A stretch of DNA of 64,000 bases from Juglans regia. Taxonomy: Eukaryota; Streptophyta; Magnoliopsida; Fagales; Juglandaceae. Below, in pieces: positions 11,945 through 24,258 of the stretch. The notes under the pieces were generated by a model that was not told the origin of the DNA, searched no databases, and was given only the letters and a program-made list of their open reading frames with translations. The stretch spans positions 33,185,866 through 33,249,865 of the forward strand of contig NC_049907.1 in NCBI RefSeq assembly GCF_001411555.2, given 5' to 3'. Every line of letters begins with the position of its first letter. Position 1 is the stretch's first letter. The translations under genes and the position numbers were made by a program.

Positions 11945-12310
11945 ATCTCCAAAACCAACAAAAGAAGAGACCCAAATCCGAGAACACAAAAAAGAAAAGA
12001 GACAGAAAGAGATTCACGCAGAAAGAAAGAACCCGAATCGCATACTGGAACTTGGCATCAAAAGCTTGATACCCAGTTCGAAATTCCACGAACCCCGTAG
12101 AGTTATCAAAGAACCCGAGCAAAAGAGGAAGAGAATTTGAGCTTCTCACTAAATAATATATTATCTTCTCCCCAGCGAGATAATTGAAAGTGGAAAACCA
12201 AGGCTCTGCTCTTCTCTGCTTCAACCTCCAATCCAAGCTGAATAATTTCTCTCTCTCTCTGTGTTTAGGTTTATTTTTATTTTATTTAATTGGGTACTTT
12301 ATTAAGAATA
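11945..12310 (-). promoter_or_regulatory. 5' UTR and proximal promoter of the ARR gene
   Basis: On the minus strand the sequence upstream of the ATG has a GA repeat (CT run at 12249-12262 on the plus strand), common in plant 5' leaders. No clear TATA box. No ATG-initiated upstream ORF was found: the open frame at 12236-11931 would have to start with TTG. Confidence 0.4.
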
Positions 12311-14432
12311 TAATATTAAAAAGGGTGTGGGTCAGTCCTGGAAGAGTGGATCCAGCTCATACATAGGATTAACTAACCCAACAGCATCCTAAATGTACTC
12401 TTAAGTAACAGCAGTCAACCTAAACCTCAAAAAAAGTTACTGCCCCGCTGTTTCACTTTTTTTACTGCATCATTCTGAGTCCCTTTTTTACCCCCCGTTT
12501 GTACTGGTATAAATCCTCGAGTAATATTAATGAAAAAAATTTATTTATTATGTATTTTTTTATATTTTATAATTAATATCATATCTTATTGAGAGAATTA
12601 TAAAAATTAAAATAATAAATAATATTATTCGTATTAGATATAGTGATGAATTATGTAAATATTACGTTTATCTTTTAAAAAATAGAATTTTTTATTTATT
12701 TATTTTTTAAAAAAGAGTACACGACATTTGTATATTTTATTATTGTAAATATCATTTTTAAATTTAAATTATCCTACTAATTAGTTAAATCCGTACTTAA
12801 TAACTAAAAAACAGCTGGGGATTATATTTATTTTTATTATTTTTTTTAAATGTCAAATTAGTGTGAGAATTTCAGCTTTAATATGGCTGACTTTTTAAAA
12901 TGAAATGGAAGCCCCGACAAGGAAGGGTGGGTTGAAGTAGTTTTAAGTAGTTCTCGTATATTATTGAGCTCTTATAATGTTTTCTCTTTTCATCAAACAG
13001 CTCGAGAGAAAATATGTCTAGTGTTTGACTATTAAGCCCATTTGATTTTGGTCCCTTTCATTTCATGAATATTTGGAATTCAACATTATTGTTTTAAAAA
13101 GTAAACACCACTATCGAATTAGTGAAGAATTTTTATTTTTCATTTTAATGTGTTAATGCAACATTATTCATTAATTATTTAGTTTTTCTTATAAAATTAA
13201 AGAGTTATTTTATTTTCAAGTCAGTGTGTAAAGTATATAATTCACATCATTTAAATGAAAAGATTTGATTTATAAGATTTAAATTTTAAAATTTATCTTT
13301 CAAATCAAATTATTTCATATAAACAATACGTGATGGTACTCAAAATCAAAATTATATATAGGCAGAGAGAATCATTGACAAACTAAAATATAGTCTTAAA
13401 ACAAATTATTCTAAAAGAGAAAAATAAGACTTTGGAATTTATTGACATTAAATAAAGTAGAATGTCATCTTTGTGCATTAAATTGGATAACATTTGATAT
13501 TGAAATATTAATTGTTAAATCTAGGTCATGGTTGCTTTTTAAATTCATATTATTATTTATTTTATATAATTTGAAAAATGATTTGATTAAAATTATAAAC
13601 TAAAATTCCCTCTTGATCTCTCCTTTAATTATTTATTTGTGTGCTCTTGTTTGTCATTATCCACGTTAGTATCAAACTCATGACTAAGTGGGCAACCTGA
13701 TAAACAAGTAAAATGATGTACATCCCATTCTTAGATATATAAATAAATGCATAGTGTTCTATCATTTGCATGAAATACCCCATTAAAGTATGCTTAAAGC
13801 ATTTGATGTCGCTTGCATGAATTGACCTAAAAATGACCCTTCTGATCTTATATTAAGAACCCTAGTCGTGGCGCATTTGCATTTTTTAAGATTTAACTCA
13901 ACCTAATTATAATTACGACTTTCAACTCTCTTATTATAGAAAAATTTTCTTGATTGTTCTTAAATTTCCGTGCATATTTTATTAATATAATTAATAATAA
14001 TTTTATATATTTTATTAATGTGATTAGTTACGTTAATTTTTTTAATATAAAATAAATTATTTTAATCAACCGTAAAAAATAATTCTGACTCGTGAAGAGA
14101 AGTGGGGAGGGCGTCCACGATCGTAGTCAAGCTCTCCTTTTAAAGCAGGTGATGCCAACCGTTCATCAGGTTTACCTCTGTCGAGTGCTTCTCTACTCTG
14201 AGTACTGTTTGATGCGCTTTTAATCTAGCCTGCCATTCCTCTTAAGTCTTAACCCCCCCAACCCCCCACCGACGCGTGTCCTTTTCAGCCGCACCTTAAG
14301 AGATAAGGTCCCCTGGCCTTCCCCAAGGTTTTATATCCTTCCTCCAACCCATCTACTATTATTATTATTATTATTATTATTTTCTTATTTAACGAATTAA
14401 AATTAGATTTATTTTTCTCACACAATTATCAC
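12311..14432. other. AT-rich intergenic region
   Basis: No gene recognised. An (ATT)n microsatellite lies at about 14355-14381. A GC-richer block at 14100-14340 (with CCCCCCAACCCCCC) resembles nothing I can name. Confidence 0.5.
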
Positions 14433-14580
14433 GATTTGAATAGTAAATTAAAATAAATTAAATAAAATATTATTATTTTAAAATTTTAAAAAATTAAATT
14501 ATTTATTATATTTTATATAAAAATTTAAAAAAATTATAATAATGAAATAAAATAAAATAAACGGTTATTGTATCCAAATG
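14433..14580. mobile_element. GTTTGGAT-type MITE (family A)
   Basis: GATTTGAATAGTAAATTA on the left and TATCCAAAT on the right bracket AT-rich filler (TAAATAAAATATT, AAAAATTATAATAATG). The length and internal words match other family A copies. Confidence 0.5.
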
Positions 14581-15097
14581 GCCGGGCCTAAAATTACCGG
14601 CCTCTTCCTTATTGAATGTCGACAATGATTAGAAAAACATCCCCTCGGCGTTTATAAAAGAGATCGAGAGATACATTCAATATGTGTTTTACAGTATTTT
14701 TTGTTGTTGGTATAAAATTATTGGATAAGCCATCAATGGTTTAAAGCCAATTCATTTGCACTTAAAAGTCCTTAAATGCCAACAAAACTTAAATATCTTG
14801 ACCCCATTAATTAACAGTATATTAGAGTTTCTAAATGTTATGGAAAATGCTAGTATGCCCCTTAGATTTACCTTCTAGATTTGATCACTAGTGTATTTTA
14901 TTTCTTTTAATCTTATTTTCTAAAATGTTTTAAAAAATTACCACTAGTGATTTGTGTATTTTATTTATTTTCTAAATGCTAGAAAAAGGCTAAAAATGTT
15001 TGAAAACAAATAAAGATGCTGATTGCATTAGAGAGCATACCCAACGATAAAAGCTAGAAGGCACAATAGTATTGTCCAAATGACATTAGGTGACTGG
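14581..15097. other. Non-coding spacer
   Basis: Contains repeated CTAGTGATTTG/CTAGTGTATTTTATTT-like words around 14885-14965. No gene. Confidence 0.4.
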
Positions 15098-15446
15098 GTT
15101 TGGAAAATGTTTCGATAGCATATATGAGAATTCTCATAATCATCAAAATTTCATTCTCAAACATCATTTAAATACAAAATATTTTTCAATTTCAAATTTT
15201 TAATATTTTTATTTACTCATTATCTAATCATTATTTGAACACAACAACCAATGCTATTTTTGACAAACATCAAAACAAAATACAAAAATAATACAAATTT
15301 TGAAACAAATAAAAATTTTTAATTTTTAATTTTAAAATACTTGTATTCAAATTTTTCTCTATCATTTTCAAAAATCTAAGAAAACAATTTTACTTCAACC
15401 ATTTCATTGCTATTCATAATTTCAAAGATACTCCAAATATCCAAAC
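15098..15446. mobile_element. MITE with GTTTGGA/ATCCAAAC ends, longer type
   Basis: Bracketed by GTTTGGAAAATG and AATATCCAAAC in inverted orientation with AT-rich filler, about 349 bp. It is related in its ends to family A but roughly twice as long. Confidence 0.4.
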
Positions 15447-15549
15447 ATGCCTTTAGAGTTGGACAAAAGTGTTACTCTATAAATTGGTTAAAGGAAATCT
15501 TCAAAATTGGTCAATTAAATTATTGTGCGTGGTTTTTTAGAATATAATA

Positions 15550-16200
15550 TTTAAGAAGAGGATAATATCTCAATTTTATTGATAACCCTCACTTATGGTG
15601 GAGGAAAAACATTGTTACAATGAGATTCCTAGGATATACAATGAAGCAAATAATAAAAAAATCCAAGAATAAAAAAACCGATTAACCATCCCTAATAAAA
15701 TCACTATTGTTATGTAAATACAAGCCTAAACAAACCAAAAACAACCATGAATAAATAAATTAGACCTGCAACAAAGATCGCATATAGAAATAATGTTATG
15801 AAATAAAAAAAATCAAAGACAAACTTACTAAGGCCAAATCTACGATATACGCAGGCGAGAGAGACCTATCTTGTCCAAACGGAGAAAACCTTTTAACTGA
15901 CTAGGCAGAGAATCATCGCTAACCAAATCCATATTTAAACCTCTAGCACCCCACTTAGCAAGGAAGTCAGCCACTATATTACCTTCATGAAATATGTGAC
16001 GAATAAGATATTCCATGCAATTAAGATATCCAATTAATTCCTCCCAAAAATCCTCTAAATACCAATTGTTACATTTCCACTTAGTAATCCAATTTACAAT
16101 CAATTGAGAATCCGTTTCAGTCTCAACCTGGTAAAGACCAAGATGATGACAACGCCTAACACTTGCGAGCAATTCGGAGGATTTTCCTACTGAAGTTATG
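15550..16200 (-). mobile_element. 5'-truncated LINE (L1-type) 3' fragment
   Basis: On the minus strand, 16172-15840 encodes the C-terminal part of a plant L1-type RNase H: ETETDSQLIVNWI, then WEEL, then HIFHEGNIVADFLAKWGARG. A 3' UTR ends with a GAGGGTTATCAATAAAATTG-like block at about 15570-15595, also present in the LINE at 58917. No reverse transcriptase remains. Both boundaries are approximate and no poly(A) is obvious. Confidence 0.6.
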
Positions 16201-16414
16201 AAAATCGGAAGATTTTATTCACTGTGATTGAGTTTTTTTTTTTTTGTGTCATGTATATCCGTGTGGATTTGTTTGATTTTGTTGGGGTTATTTTCTGTGA
16301 AGTACTGATCCACTTGATTAGATTTGAATATGCAAATATGATTTTTATTCTGTTTGGATTTTTTTTGCTGTCATGTATATGCGTAGGATGTGATTATAGT
16401 GTAGATATATATAG

Positions 16415-16453
<39 letters not shown>

Positions 16454-16646
16454 TCACATGTTTTGTTCAATAGAATTAACGATGTTAGTTTACTGTCAAC
16501 TCGTTTTCATTTAATATCTTAAAACTATTCTCACTGAAAATCTAACAAGCTGGTTAATTCTATTAATTTTCCCCCCTCACATGTTGACAAAACATATAGA
16601 AATTCAATAGATTGAGTACTAGAAGGTTTAGTTTTGGAAGAAACCT

Positions 16647-16678
<32 letters not shown>

Positions 16679-19000
16679 GGAAATGTAAGTTGTAATTTCG
16701 AGCCATTGAAATTGTATGCATGTCTTTTCTTTTCTTTTCTTTTCTTTTTGTTTTTGTATTTTTGTATTTTTGTAGGTGTTGCATTGATCAAACTGATGAA
16801 AATAAAGGTGTTTGAGAAGGTATATATAGTATATACCACGTTTTCAAAATTTCAAGAATGGAAGGAATAATCCCATAATTCTTTGAATCTTGAAATTTGC
16901 CTCACCTACCTTCCTTTACATGGGAACAAAGAGCACAAACATGGCTCCTGACATCAACAAAAAACAAATTAAAGAAGAAACAAGGTATCAACCAACGGTA
17001 CTACAACTGCTGGTTCCAATTTCTTAAACAAGAAATCAGACACTGCTTTTTTTATTTATTAATTTTCTAAAAACAATGAAAGTTAAAGTAAAATAAAATA
17101 ATACCTGAATAAATAAATAAATAAATAAATAAATACTAGCTCGCTTTCTTTTTCTTGAGTACTGCAAGAAAAGCAGAGACCATGCTAAAGTAGCTAGCAC
17201 AGCACACAGCTGCCACCGTATATTCCCTATAACATGAACAAGATGTCTCTTTCCTGTTTTGAGGCCCTCCTGACCTATCTCTCACGCAGAGCTACTCAGA
17301 GCTGATAGATAGATAGATAGATAGCTAAGAGATCATGGAGCGCGTCTGTTGAGGTGCAGGGTCCAAGAAAAAACCCAGAAACGTCTAAGCTGCTTATTGG
17401 TAGCTTTCGCTTTGGGGGTTCTCCCAACAGATTCAAATCTTTTTAATTTTAAAGTTGTTGATTTAAGGGTTTGGTTTTTTCAAATGATAATTGTTATTGG
17501 AGCTTTTTATGGGGGTTTGAGATGCTTTTAAGGGAAATCGAATAATATGCGTGTGTTTATGCGTGTGACTCACTGACTGCTGGCTGCATCATTTAACGCC
17601 AATATTAAACTGTTTTAATTTAGCAGCGTCTAGATATTGAATTAAAATGAATTTTTTATAAATAATAATAAATCAAAATAATAAAATAAATTTTATAAAA
17701 TTTATTTAAGATGAGTTTATATATATATTTATAAAAATTTAAAAAAAATTATAAATTCTGTATATAAAAATGTATTGAATTAAAAAAAATCATGCATCTA
17801 CGTGTAAAAAAATTTTAAATTAAAATGAATTTAATAATTTGAAAGTTAAATATTTAAATATTAAACAGAAGCTTAACTTTGTTTTGTTTGTTTGCGTGAA
17901 CGGTGATGGTGGGTTCCTTCCTTCCAGCTTCAACTAAGATAATGAGGTGATTTTACACTCTTCCACTCGGAGTCGCACGAAAGTCGGAGAAAATTAAATC
18001 AAAATCAGTCCCAATATGCATGCATGCAACTTTTTCCCTCCCTTCTTCACCTTTCTTTAATTTCTTTTATATATATATATTTTCATGGCCGGGCCCTCTT
18101 GAGTTTTGTCACTCCAATCACGAGTCCCATCCTTTAACATCACGGATTATTAAAACATACTTATTTTTGAAGTGACGTTTAATACTTTAAACTCTCCCAA
18201 ATTCTTCAACTACTTTTTACCAATAAAAAACAAACAATTTTTTTTTTACCTTTATTTTATATATATATATATATATTTATCGTCCTTTTGACGAAATTAA
18301 AAAAAATGATGTTTATATATATACTTCTTATTTTTTTTCAGTTTTTTAAATGACATTAAATTACCGATGGAAAGTCACTTTATAATGTCCATATATATAC
18401 AAATATCGTTACCTTATATATAATTGTCACCGTACCAGCACCAGAAGAAGATGTTTGTGGTTTTTTTTTCTCTTAAAAAAGCAAGCAGTTTGCACGACAC
18501 CATCGTATTACCGCTGAGCATCGATCGAAAGCCACTGCAAAAACCGTACCTCGTACTGATCGATGATCCTAAGTAACAATCAAAACCTGCTTCGCTTCCA
18601 TTATTAGCCAGGACATATATATTTACTGTTCTTAAAAAAAAAAACCCAGTACAGTTTGGTCGCTGAATTTAAATTCTATATAAAATAAAAAAAAAAAAAA
18701 GAAAAAAAAAGGAGAAGTTAATTGGTCTAATAAAATCAAAGCGGTTGGTCCATTTTGAACCGATCGAACTGCTCAGTTGAATGAATAAGTGGAAGGAACG
18801 ATTTCCCAAATATTTTATCACATTTCATGAATTATATTCATTTTGACATATCACCTTTTGAGGCCATAACATAAATAATCCCTCAGCTATTGAGTTTCAT
18901 TCTTACCGATACACTGACGTTCCATATTTTCCCGATCCCACTTTACATTTTTAATACTAATCATTTTGGATTTTGCATGCTTTAAAAGTATAACCACAAT
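16201..19000. other. Long AT-rich intergenic region with microsatellites
   Basis: No supported gene. Microsatellites: (AT)n 16421-16448 and 16651-16678, (AAAT)n about 17111-17137, (GATA)n 17301-17322, short TA tracts near 18070 and 18260. TGTCATGTATATNCGT occurs at about 16248 and 16370 in direct orientation. The GC-richer block 17140-17540 could be a transcribed leader or non-coding RNA, but no splice-linked coding sequence or known miRNA was found. Confidence 0.4.
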
Positions 19001-19014
19001 CGACCCATCACTCA

Positions 19015-19309
19015 CTCCACCTCTTTAATTGCTTTTCTATTGAACCTCAAAAACGCCGGGCGGGTCGGCCGGACACGTGGCGATGTCCTTGTTGCTGGGG
19101 GGTGGGTTCCATCCGACCTGTACTGAGTAAAGGTCGATGTGTTAGTCGGGTGGGCCAACGCGGAAGTTGAGTTGGGCTGGGCCCCACTCCCATCACACTT
19201 CATCGGTGCAAAATAAATGGGCCCACTTTTGTAAGCGTACGTGCGTTTCCTCATATATCCCCACCAAAAGTCCAAAATGAACACTGGAGGCTAGCTAGCT
19301 ATATATAAG
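19015..19309 (+). promoter_or_regulatory. Orphan promoter-like block
   Basis: A G-box core (CACGTGG, 19074-19080) lies within GC-rich sequence. Several TGGGC(C/T) site II-type motifs follow at 19150-19220, then a TATA-like TATATAAG at 19302-19309 on the plus strand. No coding exon follows within recognisable distance. It may be a relic or drive an unrecognised RNA. Confidence 0.3.
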
Positions 19310-19539
19310 GCTATAATAATATGAGTGAGGGGTTTTCATTTTATTTTATTTATATAAATAATTATTCTTGTCAGTCACTATTTATTATCCCACACTTTAT
19401 ATATTATATATATATATAAAAAAACTGTTAAATATGAAGTGTTAGGATAAATAGTGATTAATATACGACAAAACTCTATTTATATATATAGAGCGGTACA
19501 TATATAAGCTAGCAATAGAATGAGTGTTTTGTGCACAAG

Positions 19540-19672
19540 CCAATATCAATATCATAAAATAGATATTTGTGATGAAAATGATTATTTACGATGAAAATAA
19601 ATTTATTTAAATTAAAAATAATTATTTTATTAAAAATAACTATTTACAAGTAAGTAATTTTTTTATAGTAAA
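19540..19672. mobile_element. Degenerate relative of the CACTA-type MITE at 23397
   Basis: Shares GATATTTGTGATGAAAATGATTATTTACGATGAAAATAAATTTATTT-type internal words and the right end TAATTTTTTTATAGTA. The left CACTAC end is lost. Confidence 0.35.
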
Positions 19673-20039
19673 TATTGGATGTTGATTGTGAAAGGTCATA
19701 TTAATATATTGGTAGAATATAGGTACGTACGTACGTTGCTTTCCCATCATCAAGACCTTTTGCTATTATATGTTATATATTCATTAATTATTAGGTTGGA
19801 ATTATATATACAATTAGCTGCTAAGCAAACCTCAGATCATAAGAGAGGCCAGGTGGCCTGGGATCATCGAGCACGTGGCATAAAAAGGTGGTGCTCCCTT
19901 CAGAGTTGGGAACGCTTGTTCATGCACGATCGAAATTTGTACTCATTTGTCAAAGTGTGGGAACTACCTGTCAAAGATAGCAATGGGATACCTAAATAAA
20001 TATATATTATATATTTATATATATATATATATATATGGT
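19673..20039. other. Non-coding spacer
   Basis: No gene; a (TA)n tract lies at about 20012-20036. The mixed-composition block 19830-19990 is unassigned. Confidence 0.4.
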
Positions 20040-21080
20040 ACTAGTACTAGTTGGACCCTTAGATCCACCAATCTCAAAAATCAGTACGTACCCTATTATT
20101 GCCAGCTAGCTAGCTAGCCTTGCATGCATTTAATTAGTGCATATATGGCCTGGTCCAGCCAGTTTTGTTTGTCCTTAATACATTCACGGAAAGAGTACAT
20201 GAACTACGTGCATGCCAGGAATGTAAGCAAATCGACCAGAAAATGAAAAACTTTATTATACCTTAGGATTTAACAACAGCTAGCTAGCATGGAACCATGC
20301 ATGTGAAGTACTACTATGCATGGGATCAAGGAGGCAGCTGATCTTCGCATGTGCCATGTCCATTGCAAATGGGATAGATATATAGCCGAGAATTTATTTT
20401 CCCACATGGCATTGTCATGATCTACACAATAACGATCATGGCTGGCTCTTTGTTAATTTGTTTATATTACATGAGATATCATGTGATGGGAATGCATGCC
20501 TTATGATCTTAATATATATTCGAGTTAATTTGTTTATATTACATGATATATGATCATGTGATGGGAATGCATGCCTTATGATCTTAATATATATTCGAAT
20601 GCATGACAGCTTAATTAGGCACATCAAGCACTAGCTTAATTTTTCTCTAATTAATTAATTAAGGTCATTCTTCAAATTAACCCTAATTGTATGTCTAGCT
20701 GCATGATTAATCATATCACCTGACAGTACTGCTTTGCATGCATGCAAGCATGATTTATTGTTTATAAATTAAAATACAGATATCTTTCTTGATCTCTCGA
20801 TCGATGGTTATCGAGCATAACGTTTATAATTAATCATGTAACACATCATTAACAAGCACGTACGTAGTTTGTCAAAGTTGCCTATATATATAAATATATA
20901 TATATATATATTCTTAATTTATTCTGCATGCGTTACGTAGTGTGATTATGCAGCAAGCAAGCATCAAGCATGCATGGACCTCCCCATGTGGATATTTCAA
21001 TCATCAGTACGCAACTTGAGAGGATTTCCTTGGATCTACTTATAATTTAGCATGCATGACCTGCTAGCTGGGGCAGGGAA
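20040..21080. other. Region dense in TGCATG and GCTAGC palindromes
   Basis: Repeated GCTAGCTAGC (near 20104, 20279), CATGCAT/TGCATGCA (near 20122, 20297, 20737) and CGATCGATCG-like words, with no open reading frame of interest. CATGCA is the RY element of plant promoters, but palindrome density alone does not prove regulation. Confidence 0.3.
20452..20598. repeat. Tandem duplication, units of 72 and 75 bp
   Basis: Unit 1 is 20452-20523 and unit 2 is 20524-20598. They are nearly identical (both contain GTGATGGGAATGCATGCC and end TATATATTCGA). Unit 2 has small differences around ATGATATATGATCATG. A recent local duplication. Confidence 0.85.
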
Positions 21081-21907
21081 CGAACAAGCCTCGTTCCAAG
21101 CATTATTTTTTGTGTGGTATATATTATATTTGAATAATGTTGAGAAATATTATAGCCACAAAGTTAATTATTATATAAAAGTAATCTTATTAACTGATAT
21201 ATTTTGATATGATTTGTCAGATTGTAAAATTATTTTTATTGTAAAACAGATTTGATAGATCACGTAAAGATACAAGTCTATAATATATAAGTCTCGAGTA
21301 AATCTTTTATAAAAAAATATATCTTACTAAAAAAAAGTAATTTTTTATAAAAAATGTTATGCATCAATTACTATTTATTTTTATATCCTATTCTTATAAT
21401 TATTTTTTTTATAAATTTTGAGAGTATTTTCTGAATAATTTTTATAAAATGTGAAATATAAAATATTAAATAATAATTTATGGGAAGAAATTTATTCTCA
21501 TTATTATATACACATAGGGATACAACCTAATTTGAGTCGGCATCGTAAAAGGTGAACCGGCATTTCTTGTCTGAAAAGCACTACCAAGTACGTACTTTGA
21601 ATTATAGGACACCAACTGCACATGGCATAACATGAGGTGGCGCGCGACACCTGCTGCCTGATTTCCAGGAAGGAACATTAATGACGTGTAACATTTTTGG
21701 ATCAAATAATTATTACTCTATTTGGTGTCTTCGAACACATTCTAGCTTTATTTTAGGTCTAAAAAACCATCATTGGATATTGGTGCTGATGTGGAGGCGC
21801 CCTTTGTTATTATTGGTACAAGAAAACTGTGCGCATGGGCGATTCGGTTGGCGTGGCCAGATCAACCATATCCAAGCTCAATCGAGGAGAGTGTATTTTT
21901 CTTTAAG
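21081..21907. other. Non-coding spacer with a family D MITE
   Basis: About 21140-21300 is a family D copy (GAGAAATATTATAGCCAC at the left, CAGATTGTAAAATTATTTTT in the middle). The remainder has no recognised gene; small ORFs at 21478-21991 resemble nothing. Confidence 0.4.
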
Positions 21908-23131
21908 AAATGCTACCTCCACTGCTCAGAATGTCCCGCTCTTCCTTCTCGCTATACATGGCATATCACGTTATATGTCTTTAAAAATTAAAAAAATAAA
22001 ACTTCTTTTGTCTAAATAAATTAGAACGATCTTCATCTTCAAGTTTGGTCTGCAAGCCAACCGAAATATATTTCAACTTTTATCTTCGTCACCTTCGTCT
22101 TCAAGCCAAAAGAACCCATCTCAAATTAAAAAATTATAACCTCATTTATCTTCAAGCTTCATCTTCGAGCCAACTGGAACCCATTTTAAAAAACATGCTC
22201 GTCAGCTTCAGTTTTTTTTTTGTCAAAAGAACCCATTTCAAATATAAAAATTAGAACCTCCTTCGTCTTCAAGCCAACCGAAACCCAGTCCAAATTTCGT
22301 CTTTGTCAGCTTCGTCTTCAAGCTAAAAGAACCTATTTCAAATTTTGTCTTCGTCTTCGCATAACATTTCAAGGCAAACTTTTGTTTCTTCTTCAAGCCT
22401 TTAGAGAAACCCATTCTACCCACCAAAGAGAATCCATTTCTCATTTCATCTTCAAGCCAAGCCTCCATTTTTGTCTTCAAGCCTCCAGTTTCAGAACCCA
22501 TTTCGTCGCCTCCCTCAAATAACCTCCATCCCAGTTTGAGAAACCCACGCTTCTAACTAACATTTTATTTGAAATCTTTGTAATATTGGTTGTGAATTTA
22601 AGTGAAGCGGTTGCTCTTCCAAAATTCCAAAATCTGGTTGTGATCTTGTTAGCAGCTCTGCATAAATTGGATAATAGTTAGAAATTGAAAATATATGTCA
22701 TATAATTAGAAATTTCAATATAACACGAAGCATATTTATGGGTGAAAGAATCGTGAGAAAATAATTTCCTACCAATGCATAGATTTCTCTTGATATTAAT
22801 TCTGGGAACTAGCATTCAATCCATAAGTTGAGTAAAGTTGAGTATGCCTAATTTCTAGGAATTGAGTCTGAACATGGTTTTGGAAGGGAAAAGTGCAAGG
22901 ATTGGATGCCGGTGGACGTATGACGGATTTGTCGGGGGAAATGAAGGCATGGGCGTTCGTCGTCGGGGTTGGGGATTTTCGAGTTCTGATTCTAAAGAGA
23001 AAATGAGTAGCAAGGTGGGGGATGTTGGGAAGGAGACGACTTGGGTTTTATTATATTTTTTTTAATACACCTGGCTTGCCACGTACATCGGGAAGATTAT
23101 ACATTAGAGATTAGCGGTAACTGTAGCATTG
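21908..23131. mobile_element. Putative non-autonomous DNA transposon
   Basis: The left end (AAATGCTAC at 21908, then GCTATACATGGCATATCACG and A/T runs) is an imperfect inverse of the right end (GGCTTGCCACGTACATCGG, then GTAGCATT at 23123-23130). It encloses a tandem-repeat array and no transposase. No clear target duplication was found, so this remains tentative. Confidence 0.35.
22025..22545. repeat. Degenerate CTTCGTCTTCAAGCC repeat array
   Basis: Irregularly spaced copies of CTTCNTCTTCAAGCC and AGAACCCATTTCAAA words recur at least eight times over about 520 bp. Translations exist but follow the repeat and show no protein family. A minisatellite-like array. Confidence 0.6.
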
Positions 23132-23396
23132 TTTTTTTTTTTTTTATTTGATCATTAAAGCCCAGTTCTTGACTCAGAACACGATGTTTTTTTTTTTTTT
23201 TTTTTTTTTAAGGCTCGGCCTTCAAAATCAAGCCCATTCGAGATATTACTTCTACCGTTCTTCGGGGCCTTCTTCGTACACCCCAATTAATTTCTACTCT
23301 TTGTTTTAGATTTTATTATTTATATTCATATTTTAAATAATTATTTATTTAAATAATTGACATATAAAATAACTTAAAATATATTATATCAATAGA

Positions 23397-23541
23397 CACT
23401 ACAAAAAAATGAACATTTATGACGAGTTATTTGCGATAAAAATGATTATTTGTGATTAAAATATATTTATTTTGACAATAAATAATCATTAATTTTGAAA
23501 GGAAATAACTGACTGTAAATTAGTAATTTTTTTTTATAGTG
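23397..23541. mobile_element. Short CACTA-type MITE
   Basis: Starts CACTACAAAAAAATG and ends AATTTTTTTTTATAGTG, an inverted pair of the kind CACTA elements use. The interior is short (145 bp) with no ORF. The flanking triplets AGA and AGG are only a partial 3-bp duplication. Confidence 0.6.
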
Positions 23542-24258
23542 AGGTATGACCGACAATACTAAATTTAAGATTAAAAAACAAAAAAACAGTATTTCTCTTT
23601 TAATTTTTCGACCACAACATCCGAGTACAAGTGTGTAAGACAATTTTAATAATTATTTTATTTTATTTTAAATTTCTTTACGAGGTTGGGACATTTGCCT
23701 TCAATATCACTCATATGATCATCAGACATGAGGTCTCACAATCTGCAGCACTCCATTAGTCACTTCTTTTGGGTTATAGATGATTTTTGGTGTTGGACAT
23801 AAAAAGCTGCAAATCCACGAGAATGAATTCAAGGCTCTCTATTCCTCTTTTCCACCCTTAAAAAAAATTGTCCAAAACGTGCCAACAACACCTCAAACTC
23901 AAAAGCCTTTAGCCTACGTATTTAATGTCTCGGATCATCGTACATAGGGCCCATGAACTGGAAGCAGGCCTTGACCTAGAAAATAACATTATTATGGCTT
24001 TGATGGGGGAAAATATAACCCCCCCCCCCATCTCCTATGAAGAGATCCATAGATTTGATTCTTCTTTGATTTATGCTTTGTATATACACTTTAGGGATCC
24101 TATTTTTTGTTTTTTTTTTGGTCGATAGCACCGCACGAGTAGAGATCATTCTTGGTGTTGAATTGGCGCGATCCAATCGGGACACTTTGAATCCCAAATT
24201 GGGATAGATAGATGTGATGGTCATGACCTCTCACGTAACTAAACTGACAGGTTTACAC
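23542..24258. other. Non-coding spacer
   Basis: No gene recognised. Short ORFs on both strands at 23925-24224 lack homology that I can see and lie over a C run. Confidence 0.45.

Noticed and set aside
11931..12236. Open frame of 101 codons overlapping the start of the ARR gene on the minus strand, as a possible upstream ORF
   Set aside because: It has no ATG; it would have to start with TTG, and its translation has no protein character.
16563..16870. ORFs with YIYIYIYI runs
   Set aside because: Translations of (TA)n microsatellites.
17140..17540. GC-richer block considered as a miRNA precursor (a GCTTTCTTTTTCTTG..CAAGAAAAGC foldback lies near 17150)
   Set aside because: The foldback is short and imperfect, and no known mature miRNA sequence (miR396 and others compared by eye) is present.
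19012..19284. 90-aa minus-strand ORF in a GC-rich block
   Set aside because: Low-complexity composition over promoter-like motifs and no recognisable domain.
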